Assembly: GCA_030039005.1 (NCBI GenBank)
Contig: JASHQT010000232.1
Coordinates: forward strand, 1 to 21,333
Length of the DNA: 21,333 nt
Direction: 5' to 3'
DNA from: Bryobacteraceae bacterium
GTDB lineage: Bacteria; Acidobacteriota; Terriglobia; Bryobacterales; Bryobacteraceae
The translations under genes and the position numbers were made by a program. The notes below the pieces were generated by a model, which was given only the letters and a program-made list of their open reading frames with translations, was not told where the DNA came from and ran no database searches. This document shows, in pieces, positions 1 to 7,714 of this stretch (positions are counted from its first letter, which is position 1; each line of letters begins with the position of its first letter).

Positions 1-116
1 AGAACGAGGATCCGTGGGAACTGTCGCGAAATACCTGGCTGAGAGTATCGCCGCTATTGGCGCTGCCGGTTCGTTCTAATTTAGCCGGAGTTGACAGGGT
101 CAACAAGCCGTCCGCA

Positions 117-405
117 TTACGCCGCTTTGAACCCGAAATGTTCGTGCCAGCAGTCGCAGCGAGGATCAAACAGGTTCTCGACCGACCTGTGGTTGGATCG
201 ATTCCAGTCAGATTAGGTCCTTTGCGAAGGTTGCACCGGTGGCATGCGAGCGCGAGATTGTCCATGTCATCTGTGCCGCCGTGTTTCCGGGCAACGATGT
301 GCTCGATATGGTGCAAGATTTCGCAGTTGGTCTGGCGAAGTCGACAGTACTCGCACCGCTCGTCCGCCCGCTCTCGCACAATCCGCCGGCCCCGGCATCA
401 ATCAT
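117..405 (-). pseudogene. HNH endonuclease, frameshifted remnant
   Basis: Reading the reverse strand across two frameshifts gives a recognisable HNH endonuclease. The core frame shows a CEYC zinc-type pair, then HHIEHIVARKHGG, then NLALACHRCNLRKG, the usual order in small genomic HNH proteins. The ATG at 405 opens a different frame (MIDAGAGG), which must shift in the G/C-rich stretch near 385 to reach RERADERCEYC. A second shift near 175-187 is needed to move from GIDPTTGRS to ENLFDPRCDCWHEHFGF, which then stops at 117. The family normally continues further, so the C terminus is probably lost. The ATG overlaps the stop of the upstream DUF gene, as in a two-gene operon. Function is known only by family; the broken frame argues against activity. 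Confidence 0.7.
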
Positions 406-661
406 TAGCGCGAGAGTTGATCGAGATGTCGTCGAGCCTTGATTTTGAGGATGGCGATGAAATCGGACGCGTTAAAGAGCCCCTCGTATTCAGAGCGTTC
501 GGCGAAGGTGAGAATGCCCTCAGTTGCTCGTTCGCCCTGGGTTTCAATAAGGGCCTGCATGGGTCGGTCGATGCGAAAGCAATAAGGTGCCGCGCCGATT
601 TGGCGTCGAGGCAAGGACTCAAGGGCCCCAAAAGATCGTCGAGTCCAACAGCCGCATCCAT
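405..661 (-). pseudogene. Small DUF protein usually paired with HNH endonuclease, frameshifted
   Basis: The reverse strand from the ATG at 661 reads MDAAVGLDDLLGPL, then CLDAKSARHLIAF, and then goes out of register. One shift near 575 restores FRIDRPMQALIE, EGILTFAERSEYEGL and NASDFIAILKIKARRHL. This matches the pattern of a roughly 85-residue helical protein often encoded just upstream of small HNH endonucleases. The stop at 405-407 overlaps the ATG of the HNH remnant. A plausible ribosome site (AGGGTGAG) precedes the ATG. The role of the family is not known to me. Both genes of the pair carry frameshifts, so the unit looks dead. Confidence 0.6.
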
Positions 662-715
662 ATACTCACCCTGAGGTAATGGCCCTCTGTTGGCTCGCTA
701 AAGCCATTGCCCGAC

Positions 716-743
716 TATATAGATTTTCTTCGAAAAACTGCAA
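716..743 (-). promoter_or_regulatory. Possible sigma-70 promoter of the DUF/HNH pair
   Basis: On the reverse strand TTGCAG (743-738) is followed after 16 bases by TATATA (721-716), about 55 bases before the DUF start codon. The area is AT-rich compared with its surroundings. This is a motif match only; such matches arise by chance. Confidence 0.3.
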
Positions 744-853
744 CGGTTTTGCTACGGTCCTTCTGAAGCAGCGCGATACTTGTCGATACCTGGAGCCGCG
801 CAAGTTCTTGAGAAGGCAACAACAGGCCACACCGTGAAACCTTGTCAAGTACG

Positions 854-908
854 TTGAGGTGCTAGCGGGAGCAATCTCGTGGAGGTTCAAGTCCTCTCGA
901 CCGCACCA
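854..908 (+). tRNA. 3' half of a tRNA-Leu (GAG anticodon), no 5' half; probable attachment-site copy
   Basis: From 854 the sequence reads as the anticodon loop TTGAGGT (anticodon GAG at 856-858), a long Leu-type variable arm (GAG-CAAT-CTC), a T arm with loop TTCAAGT and matching stem, and the acceptor strand CGACCGC with ACCA ending at 908. Upstream there is no GCGGTCG acceptor strand and no D arm, and the 5' side of the anticodon stem does not pair. The break falls at the anticodon loop, a common crossover point for tyrosine integrases. The piece is therefore not a working tRNA gene. The best reading is the distal attachment copy left by an element integrated in tRNA-Leu, the element lying to the left; a decayed tRNA gene is the alternative. 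Confidence 0.75.
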
Positions 909-936
909 AGCATTCTAAAGGAAGTTAGATTTTAAG

Positions 937-966
937 TAGCCGCTCCCGGGTTGAGCGGCTATTTCT
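937..966 (+). terminator. Rho-independent terminator after the tRNA-Leu 3' half
   Basis: TAGCCGCTC (937-945) and GAGCGGCTA (953-961) form a perfect nine-pair stem with a seven-base loop, followed by TTTCT. It lies 28 bases after the tRNA CCA end, as expected for the original tRNA terminator. This suggests the right-hand side is the original chromosome. Confidence 0.7.
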
Positions 967-1252
967 GCCTTGGACCCAATTTGGGATCCTATGTATTGCA
1001 GGCCGGCGGGCGGTTCTCCTTGCCGAACGTGGCTGCGCGCGCACTGGCTCTGCGCGCGCCGCCCAACTCTGGCAGCGCAGTAATGTTCTCGCAGGGTTTC
1101 GTCCGTTCCACTGCCATCCGGCGAAAATCCAGCGGATACCTTCCGTTTCGTGTCATTGACGCTCGCAGCTCCTTTCGCCCGCAAAGTGTGCCTCGCGAGA
1201 AGCATCTTTGGTGGCCGCCGCTGCGAATCTCGTGACCGCTGGAACCCGAGAT
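967..1252. other. Region without a recognisable gene
   Basis: Between the terminator and the end of the kinase pseudogene I see no convincing gene. Open frames exist on both strands (reverse up to about 136 codons) but their translations are rich in Arg, Ala and Ser, match no family I know, and overlap the kinase 3' end. Confidence 0.4.
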
Positions 1253-3883
1253 TTATCTCTGTATGGCGCCGAGATGCTTCTGTATGAATGCATTGTTCGG
1301 CAGCTTGTGATTCCATCGCTGCCATAGATCCAGGCGCCGCGCCTCTAGCTTCTCCGCTTGATCGGAACGCCCGATCTGCGGTCGAGAGCTTCGAGCGATT
1401 GATAGGCGCTCGAAACCAGGGTTGCCTGGCCCAAGTCGTGATCAGTATCCGGCCCGTTCGTCAAAATTTTGGTGAGCAGTTCCTGGTAAACCTCGGCTGC
1501 CTGCGCTCGATCGCCCGCCTCGGCGAGGTAGTCCCCGCGTGCCCGAAGGACCGCGTCCGGTTCGCTGCCGGGAGTGATTTGGTCCGATGGATAATCCTTC
1601 ATCTCGCGCAGGAGCTGCAGGGCATGGTCAATATTGCGTTTGGCTTCCGCACTCCGATGGACGCGGATCAGTGGATAAGAAGTGCTACCCTCCAGGCTGG
1701 CTTCCAATCGTCGGGCGATGGTGCTATTTTGAGCCACCCGCGCGCGCGAAAGGCCTTTTTCGTATACCGCCAAGGCGTGTGGGGTCGGTGTGGGCGAGGA
1801 TTTTCCCTAGCTCCGCTGCCGACTCTGCGGTGCGAGCGCGGCTAGTCGCATCCTGGGGGTCCCGGTCGGCCAACGCATCACTTAGCTCCACGGCCCGCTC
1901 CAGCGCAGCCTCGGCCTCTTCCGGCCGTCCGAGATTGACGCTGCCATCCTGGCCTAGAACTACGCCTTCGCGAAATAACACCCCTTCCAGGTTCAAGCGA
2001 CTCGGGAAATCATCGAAGTTCGGCATCTTTTCCGCGGCGGTCTGTACTTCCCGAATAGCTTCAGAAGCCCCTTCCAGATTGCCTGAGAAGCGCAGCGAAT
2101 CCGCGATCTCGCTCAGGGGATAAACGACGCCGGTTTGCTGGGACGCCCGTCAGCATTTTCGCAATTTCCAGAGAACGCTGCACATATCGGACCGCATCCG
2201 GTAAACGTATTGGTTCTTGTAAGCCCATGCGATGTTTAAGAATCGACGGCGAGCAGTCATCAGCTCTTTGCTCGATAGAGCGCCAAGGGCCAACAACGAA
2301 TCAGTGCGCATTGCCGCTATGCGAGCCTGTGCCAGGGATTCTTGGCGCCGGTGGTCGTTGCTTGCAAGGATCATCCGATTCTCAGCCACCTGCCCCGACA
2401 ACAGAAGCGCTTTTCGGTTTCCCGGTTCGTCCTTCAGGATTCCGTCGAGGAGGGCCTGCGCTTTCCCCAAACTGATGTCGGACTGAGCGGCGTTACCCAG
2501 GCTATCGACATTGTTCAGTCCCTGCGCGCGGGCCAGAGCAATTGTAGGCGCTCGCCACTTCGAAGGCCAACTCGCGTTCGGCTCCCGTATCCGCGCTCAA
2601 TCCTTCCAGGTATTCCTGCGACATGGCGACGATCTCGTTGCGCGCCTGAGTGGATCCCGGAAGGGACTTGAGCACATCATCGAGACCGAGAACCTTGTTC
2701 GCTAAACGGCGAACCTGCACGAACCGCCGCTGCGCAATAGCGCGCTCTCGATTCGCGATATACAAGCCAGCCGCGAGACTGAGGACTACGAGGGACGCCG
2801 CTGTCAGCGGAACCCAATATCGCCGCGTGAATTTGCGTGTCCGGTACCACGCATCGCCGGATCGCGCGCACCGGCCGTGATTCGAGGAAAGCGCGAACAT
2901 CGTCCGCCAGGGCTTCCACCGAAGGATAACGCTCCTCGGGCTCCTTGCGCAGCCCTTTGCTCACGATGAAGTCCAAATCGCGAGGGACACTACGAACGCG
3001 GCTTGGCGGGGCCGGCTCCTGGGTGCAGATGGCTGCGAGCATGGCTTCGCGAGTATCGGCCCAGGCGGCGCGCGGCGAACTGCCGGTGAGTAGCTTATAC
3101 AGGATCGCGCCCAGAGAATAGATATCGGTAGCCGTATTTTGAGCCGCGCCGCGCACTTGTTCGGGGCTGGCGTATTCCGGCGTAAGCATGCGCTCGCCGG
3201 TCTGGGTGGCTTCGAGCGCCGCATCCAGGATCTTGGCGATGCCGAAATCGAGGAGCTTCGGCTCGCCCGACCGAGTTACCAGAATGTTCGACGGTTTCAG
3301 GTCGCGGTGAACAACCAGGTTGCGGTGGGCGTGAGACGGCATCGCAAACACGCAGGAAAAGCGCCAGTTTTGCCCGTAAATCCAGATCCGCGGCGAAAAC
3401 ATCGATGGGAACGCCGTCGATGTACCCCAGCGCGAGATATCGCCGGCCATCGGCAGTGTGGCCCGCATCGAGCAAATGGGAGATGCCCTGATGGTTCAAG
3501 GTCGCCATGACCTGGCGTTCCTGGAGAAGCGCTCGCGAAAACTCTCAGTGTCCTGGGTAAACCGAGGAGCTTGATCGCTGCCTGTTGCGTGACTTCGCCA
3601 TCCGCCCGTTCGGCGAGGAATACCGCGCCCATTCCGCCGTGCCCGAGCAAGCTCAAGAGCCGGAACGGGGGCAACGATAATCCTGGACCGCAAGTTCAGG
3701 AAGTAGATTCTCGACTGCGACCCCGACATCTTGCTCCAGCAAGGTGATGGCGCCGGTATCGAATGCAAGCAGTTGTTCCACTTCGCGGCGCGTTTCGGCT
3801 TCATGCTCGGTGAGGTAGCGCGCGCGCTCGTCGCTCGTAAGATCCGCCAGAGCGTAAAATAACTTCTCGACTTCCGCTTTCAT
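1253..3883 (-). pseudogene. Ser/Thr protein kinase with C-terminal TPR region, multiply frameshifted
   Basis: The reverse strand encodes, piece by piece, a complete acidobacterial-type receptor kinase. An N-terminal helical segment (MKAEVEKLFYALADL) is followed by the Gly loop LLGHGGMGAVFLAER, the VAIK-type lysine as QQAAIKLL, the catalytic loop VVHRDLKPSNIL, the DFG motif LLDFGIAKIL, and APE-like YASPEQV. Then come a transmembrane segment (VPLTAASLVVLSLAAGLYIA), several TPR-like segments, and a C terminus LWQRWNHKLPNNAF ending at 1253. The span equals about 877 codons, close to a full-length family member, so little was deleted. The frame changes at about 3680, 3545, 3340, 2870, 2510, 2200, 2130, 1750 and 1360. 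Intact relatives phosphorylate Ser/Thr and often sit beside ECF sigma genes; this copy cannot be translated as one protein. Confidence 0.9.
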
Positions 3884-4013
3884 CGGTCGATCCAGGCGCG
3901 ATTCAGCCGCTTTGTAGCCTCCCGATTATAGCCCAGCTCCGAGAACAAGGCCTGCGAAGAGGCGTCTGTTCGAGGCCAATTTTTGCGCGCTGTTGCGCAT
4001 GTGAGGCAAAGTC

Positions 4014-4154
4014 ATGAAGGACCAAAACCAGGGACCCAAGTCCCAAAGTTCGGATGCAGGGACGGAGGAGCTTAGCCGGCAAGAACAGGAGAAGATATCC
4101 GGCGGGTGGGGCGACATCGAAGGGGGCTCGACCGACGATAAGCACAAGGATTAA
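4014..4154 (+). CDS. Double-glycine leader peptide, candidate secreted peptide A (46 aa)
   Basis: A 46-codon frame starts at ATG 4014 after a GAGG eight bases upstream. It opens MKDQNQGPKS, and residues 19-31 read ELSRQEQEKISGG. This fits the double-glycine leader rule: Leu at -12, Ser at -11, Ile at -4, Gly-Gly at -2/-1, the site cut by C39 peptidases in ABC exporters. The predicted product is WGDIEGGSTDDKHKD, 15 residues, very polar, without cysteine. Such an exporter (C39 ABC, 9897-7711) lies nearby, although this gene is on the opposite strand and cannot be part of that operon. A second Gly-Gly within the product is an alternative cut site. It could be a bacteriocin, a pheromone-like signal or another exported peptide; the sequence does not decide. 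Confidence 0.72.
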   Translation: MKDQNQGPKSQSSDAGTEELSRQEQEKISGGWGDIEGGSTDDKHKD

Positions 4155-4248
4155 TCTGAGATTTCGGCTAAGTAAGAGGTAACCTGCATCGGATGACGTC
4201 CCGCTAGCGCACGTAGTCTCGCCCGCCGGACCCTTTTGAGGAAATTGC

Positions 4249-4279
4249 GGCTGCCCCTATGCGCGCAGTAGAGGCAGCC
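4249..4279 (+). other. Inverted repeat with long loop
   Basis: GGCTGCC (4249-4255) and GGCAGCC (4273-4279) can pair across a 17-base loop, about 95 bases after the end of peptide gene A. No clear T run follows, so a terminator role is only possible. Otherwise 4155-4307 shows no gene. Confidence 0.25.
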
Positions 4280-4307
4280 CAGTTTATCCCGCTACCGCTG
4301 ATACCAA

Positions 4308-4400
4308 TTATTTGGGAGACGACCCATCAGCATTCTTGCCAATCGTTATGTCATTTACGTTGGCCCCACCCGCGATGGCCTCCGCTTTGCTTGCGCTCAG
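4308..4400 (-). pseudogene. Remnant of a double-glycine peptide precursor (D), leader start lost
   Basis: One reverse frame reads LSASKAEAIAGG followed by ANVNDITIGKNADGSSPK and a TAA stop at 4310-4308. Leu -12, Ser -11, Ile -4 and Gly-Gly match the other leaders of the locus exactly. Upstream the same frame stays open but has no ATG or GTG and reads unlike a leader (TFFANSCLRLR), so the N terminus seems lost. It follows the leftover ABC gene tail at 4542-4477, just as precursor C follows the intact ABC gene, but about 100 bases closer to it. A chance match of a short motif is possible, and the frame context lowers my confidence. Confidence 0.4.
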
Positions 4401-4476
4401 CCGCAGCCGAAGGCAGGAATTAGCGAAGAAGGTTGCCTTCTCCGAACAGAACGGGAAGCCGCCGCGAGGAACGCAT

Positions 4477-4542
4477 CTATGCCGTCCGGCGTTTTGCCAG
4501 ATGCGCGAACAAGGCGGGCTGCCCAGATCGGGACACGTGCGG
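4477..4542 (-). pseudogene. 3'-end leftover of a second NHLM-type ABC transporter gene
   Basis: The reverse strand reads GQPALFAHLAKRRTA and a TAG stop at 4479-4477. The intact ABC gene ends SQPGLFARLAKRQTA with the same TAG at 4894-4892. The DNA is clearly alignable over about 66-69 bases (4477-4542 against 4892-4960), including the identical stretch GGCGTTTTGCCA. Further upstream a short gap breaks the frame and similarity fades before the end of precursor C. This is a direct sequence repeat visible in the window. It implies a former second copy of the transporter gene or of its 3' end. Confidence 0.75.
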
Positions 4543-4582
4543 CTCGCGCATCGCGATCTGGTGTCGTGACCCGGCGTCGCAG

Positions 4583-4766
4583 CTAGGAAGCCCCGGCTCC
4601 CTTAGAGAGATTGATCTTGGTCGCCACGGTACCCTTGGCCGCACCGGTGTCGTCCTGCTTGGTGTACTCCCACTGCCCGCCGTTCACTGTTTCCAACTGC
4701 GCGCCGCTGAGTTCAGTCGAATCCGCGGCCGATCTCTGATTCAAATGGCTTTTCGAGATTTTCCAT
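4583..4766 (-). pseudogene. Double-glycine peptide precursor C, one-base frameshift in leader
   Basis: From ATG 4766, behind a very strong ribosome site, the frame reads MENLEKPFESEIGRGFD and stops. One base of shift at the GG of ATCGGCCGCG (about 4730) joins MENLEKPFESEI to AADSTELSGAQLETVNGG. This has Leu -12, Ser -11, Leu -7, Val -4 and Gly-Gly. The predicted product then begins QWEYTKQDD, ends KINLSKGAGAS and is 30 residues long, without cysteine; the stop is TAG at 4585-4583. Repaired, the protein would be about 60 residues. It lies 125 bases after the end of the second ABC gene, so it was probably the last gene of the operon or had its own transcript. A sequencing error in the GG pair would make the gene intact; otherwise it is recently inactivated, since the ribosome site and the rest of the frame are unspoiled. 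Confidence 0.7.
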
Positions 4767-4773
4767 TGTGTTA

Positions 4774-4781
4774 CTCCTCCT
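4774..4781 (-). promoter_or_regulatory. Strong ribosome binding site of precursor C
   Basis: AGGAGGAG on the reverse strand lies seven bases before ATG 4766. It is close to the ideal anti-16S complement and fixes that ATG as the start of the short gene, which supports reading the following 184 bases as a real but frameshifted gene. Confidence 0.75.
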
Positions 4782-4891
4782 GTCTCTCCATGCGGAACCG
4801 AAGGGAAAAACTGGCCGGAAAGTTCTATTGGGAAGCTTGATCGTGGAGGAACAGACGCCTAGGCACAGTTTCCGCCTTCGCGGACGGCGGG

Positions 4892-7714
4892 CTACGCGGT
4901 TTGGCGTTTTGCCAAACGCGCGAACAAGCCGGGTTGCGAGACCAGTTCGCGATAGGTGCCCCGTTGAACCACGCGTCCCTTGTCGATTACATAGATGCGG
5001 TCGGCATTGCGGATCGTGCTGAGCCGGTGCGCCACCAGAATGCGCGTGGCTTTGAGGCGCCTCAGGCTCGCCGTTACGACGGCTTGCGTGCGGTTATCGA
5101 GTGCGCTGGTGGCTTCATCGAAAATTAAGATGGATGGCTTTAGCACCAGGGCTCGTGCGATCAGGAGCCGCTGGCGCTGCCCTCCGGAGATATTTCCGCC
5201 ACCTTCGGAAATCACCGTATGCATTCCCATCGGCAGACCCTCGATGTCATCCGCAAGACCGGCGGCGCGCGCGGCTTCCCACGCCTCGTCCAGCTTTCGT
5301 GCTCCTCCGCAGCAGATGTTCTCGAAGATTGAACCTGACAGAATTCTGGCGTCCTGGGTTACGACGCCAATTTGTCTACGTACGGCGGCAATGTCGAGGC
5401 TCGAAAGTTCGCGGCCATCCAGGTGAATAGCGCCGGAATGCGGGGTCTCGAAGCGTAGAATCAGATTCAGCAGAGTGGATTTGCCTCCACCGGACGGCCC
5501 CGTCAAGGCGATGCATTCGCCAGGATTGGCCTGGATGGAGACATTGTCCAGGATGAGCGGTCCGTCCGCCCGGTAGCGAAAGGTCACGGCCTCCACTGAG
5601 ATAGCGCCGCGCAAACGGCCGGGATGACTCTTTGAAGCGTCGACTTCCGGTTTGGCGGCAAGGATGGAGCGCATTCGATGCCACAAATTCGCGGTTAAAA
5701 CCGCGCTGGCGCATCTTGTGCTTCCCGACACGATGGCCGTGAGAAACGCGGCGAGCGCGGCGTTCGAGGCGAGGAAGGCTCCCAACGGGATGGGATGACT
5801 CAGCAGATACAGAAAGCCGAGGGCGGTTGCTGCCGTCGGTATGAGCATGTTCAAGATTTGAACCTCGTCTTGGATCCTCCTGACCGACACAGCGGTTTTC
5901 TGCTTCCGGCTATAAGCTCGGGCCCAGTGGGAAAAAGCTCGACCCGCGGCTCCCGCAACCCGGAGTTTGGATACGGCCTGGATGGCCTGGACGACGAAAC
6001 CGAAGAGTTTCTCTTCCATTTCCTGATAGCGCTCCAGAGCCCGGTAGAGAGCGCGCGCCCCCAACCCCGCCCCGGCTATCAATACAGCTCCGCCCGCGAG
6101 TGCGATCAGCGCCAGCCCCGGGCTGTACCAGAACATCAGCGCCAGGGCCAATACGGACGCCATTGCCGCGAAAACGGAGTTGAGCGCGTCGGCCGTCAGC
6201 AGTTGGTGAATACGGGTGAGAGCGTCCGCGCGCAAGCGGAGTTGCCCGGCAGTGAAGCCGCGGAAGAAGGAAGGGCCGAGCCGGAGCAGATAGTCCCACA
6301 CTCCGGTTTGAAGCGCAATGAAACCGGCGGTCTGGGTACGCAGAGTCGCGATAGCCTGAACCAGAAGAAGAAGGGCTGAGCCGAACGCAGCGGCGGCCAT
6401 TCCAAGCGTTACCTGCCAAACCATACTGCTGTCGGCATCCGGGATGGCCTGTCCGATGAGGATGGCTGTCCCTTGCGGCACCGCCAAAGCCAATATCCCC
6501 GCGGCGGCGCCGGCGATTGCGATGGTCGCAAGATCGCGCCGCCGGAATGCCAGTGCATGCCGAAGGAGCGCCCCGGTAGAGGCGTCCTGCGGTAAGGGCC
6601 GGTACAACATGCGAGCCGAGGGCAGGATGCTTGCCGCCTTGCCCCGGCCGATGCGCCGCCAAGTCCCTTCGACTGGATCAAAAATCTCGTAGCGCGCCCG
6701 GCCGAAGAATCCTGTCTTCGCCGGAAGCAGTGCCACGGGACTTCCGTCGCGTTGAAACGCTAGAAGCGGCCCGTTTTCACTGCGCCACCAGGATCCCCGA
6801 AGCAGAACCCTTCGGGTACGCACGCCCGAGGCGTGAGCGAGCTCCAGCGCGGGGTCCTGGCCCCATCGGTAGCTCGAAGCGCGGCGCGCCGCTACTCCCA
6901 GAGCATGAGCCACCATCCGAAAAGCTGCGAAAAGGGGGTCCTCGCTAGCGGGCTCTCGTCCCGCAGTCTCGAACTCGGAATCGCGAAGTCCTTCGGAGGC
7001 GACGCCGGCGAGCGATCGCACCGCCGACGCCGACTCGCGCGCATTCCACCACCGGCGATTTGCGAAACGCTCTCGATCCGTTTCTTCACGCCGGCGTTCG
7101 GCTTCATCGAGAGCGGCAATGAAAGCCGGAACAACTCGTTTCAAAGCGGCATTGATAATATCCGGCACGTCCGGCGGCGGCTCTTCGAGGACGTGCAATT
7201 CCGAGTCCTCGAGTGCCTCGATCCACAGCCCGGGGACCAGCGCAATCGTGGCGCCCGCCCCCACTTCGGCGCCCGCCAGCGCACGGCCAGACTCGATGCG
7301 GACAAACGTCAGTCCCTCCTCGATGGCGGCTTTTTGGCCTTTCTCTACGACCAGTCTTTGAGAAGGCAATAGGAACTGCATCTCCAGCGCGCCGGTTACC
7401 GCTCGGAACGCTTCGCCGATTTTGGCGAGCCAGTTTTCTAACGCCACGACGCCGGCCCATTCGTGCGTCTCCTGGCCAAGTTCCAGGCCGGAGGACTCCA
7501 ACGGTACGGCCACAATGACCCAAACTGCATCGGGCGGGCTGGGCAGCGGCAGCAGCGGTTCGCCGGGATCCACAGAGAACAGCGGGCGCCGTACCCCGGT
7601 TGCTTTGTCGACGGCGAAGACCACGGCAGAGCCCGAAATCGCGAATGCCGATGGCACCGTGGAATCGAGAACGAGCGGCCGGTTGCCGGGTAGCCAATAG
7701 GTCCTGGCGATCAT
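4892..7714 (-). CDS. NHLM-type ABC transporter, permease/ATPase with long N-terminal domain (940 aa)
   Basis: This inner-membrane exporter subunit carries a soluble N-terminal region (about 1-385) of the kind found in the second ABC protein of NHLM bacteriocin systems. A transmembrane domain (about 390-665) and an ATPase domain (about 700-935) follow. Walker A is GPSGGGKST (739-747), the Q-loop Gln is 787, the signature is ISGGQRQR (842-849), Walker B is ILIFDEATS (862-870) and the switch His is 896, so the ATPase looks active. There is no C39 peptidase here; that sits on the partner protein. The ATG at 7714 overlaps the partner's stop by four bases, implying coupled translation and a heterodimer, which is an inference from the family. 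The last 15 codons are repeated as a leftover at 4542-4477. Confidence 0.93.
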   Translation of the reverse strand: MIARTYWLPGNRPLVLDSTVPSAFAISGSAVVFAVDKATGVRRPLFSVDPGEPLLPLPSPPDAVWVIVAVPLESSGLELGQETHEWAGVVALENWLAKIGEAFRAVTGALEMQFLLPSQRLVVEKGQKAAIEEGLTFVRIESGRALAGAEVGAGATIALVPGLWIEALEDSELHVLEEPPPDVPDIINAALKRVVPAFIAALDEAERRREETDRERFANRRWWNARESASAVRSLAGVASEGLRDSEFETAGREPASEDPLFAAFRMVAHALGVAARRASSYRWGQDPALELAHASGVRTRRVLLRGSWWRSENGPLLAFQRDGSPVALLPAKTGFFGRARYEIFDPVEGTWRRIGRGKAASILPSARMLYRPLPQDASTGALLRHALAFRRRDLATIAIAGAAAGILALAVPQGTAILIGQAIPDADSSMVWQVTLGMAAAAFGSALLLLVQAIATLRTQTAGFIALQTGVWDYLLRLGPSFFRGFTAGQLRLRADALTRIHQLLTADALNSVFAAMASVLALALMFWYSPGLALIALAGGAVLIAGAGLGARALYRALERYQEMEEKLFGFVVQAIQAVSKLRVAGAAGRAFSHWARAYSRKQKTAVSVRRIQDEVQILNMLIPTAATALGFLYLLSHPIPLGAFLASNAALAAFLTAIVSGSTRCASAVLTANLWHRMRSILAAKPEVDASKSHPGRLRGAISVEAVTFRYRADGPLILDNVSIQANPGECIALTGPSGGGKSTLLNLILRFETPHSGAIHLDGRELSSLDIAAVRRQIGVVTQDARILSGSIFENICCGGARKLDEAWEAARAAGLADDIEGLPMGMHTVISEGGGNISGGQRQRLLIARALVLKPSILIFDEATSALDNRTQAVVTASLRRLKATRILVAHRLSTIRNADRIYVIDKGRVVQRGTYRELVSQPGLFARLAKRQTA

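Noticed and set aside
57..674. Forward open frame of 205 codons
   Set aside because: It is antisense to the DUF and HNH remnants, whose family motifs are clear on the reverse strand.
915..1325. Reverse open frame of 136 codons after the kinase remnant
   Set aside because: Composition is Arg/Ser/Ala-rich without family motifs, and its start overlaps the recognisable kinase C terminus in another frame.
3903..4147. Two reverse open frames of 73-80 codons
   Set aside because: They are antisense to peptide gene A, which has a ribosome site and a full double-glycine leader; the reverse translations show no motif.
4249..4279. Inverted repeat as terminator of peptide gene A
   Set aside because: The loop is 17 bases and no T run follows, so I list it only as an inverted repeat.
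5795..6379. Forward open frame of 194 codons inside the second ABC gene
   Set aside because: It is antisense to the transmembrane domain of an intact transporter and has shadow-type composition.
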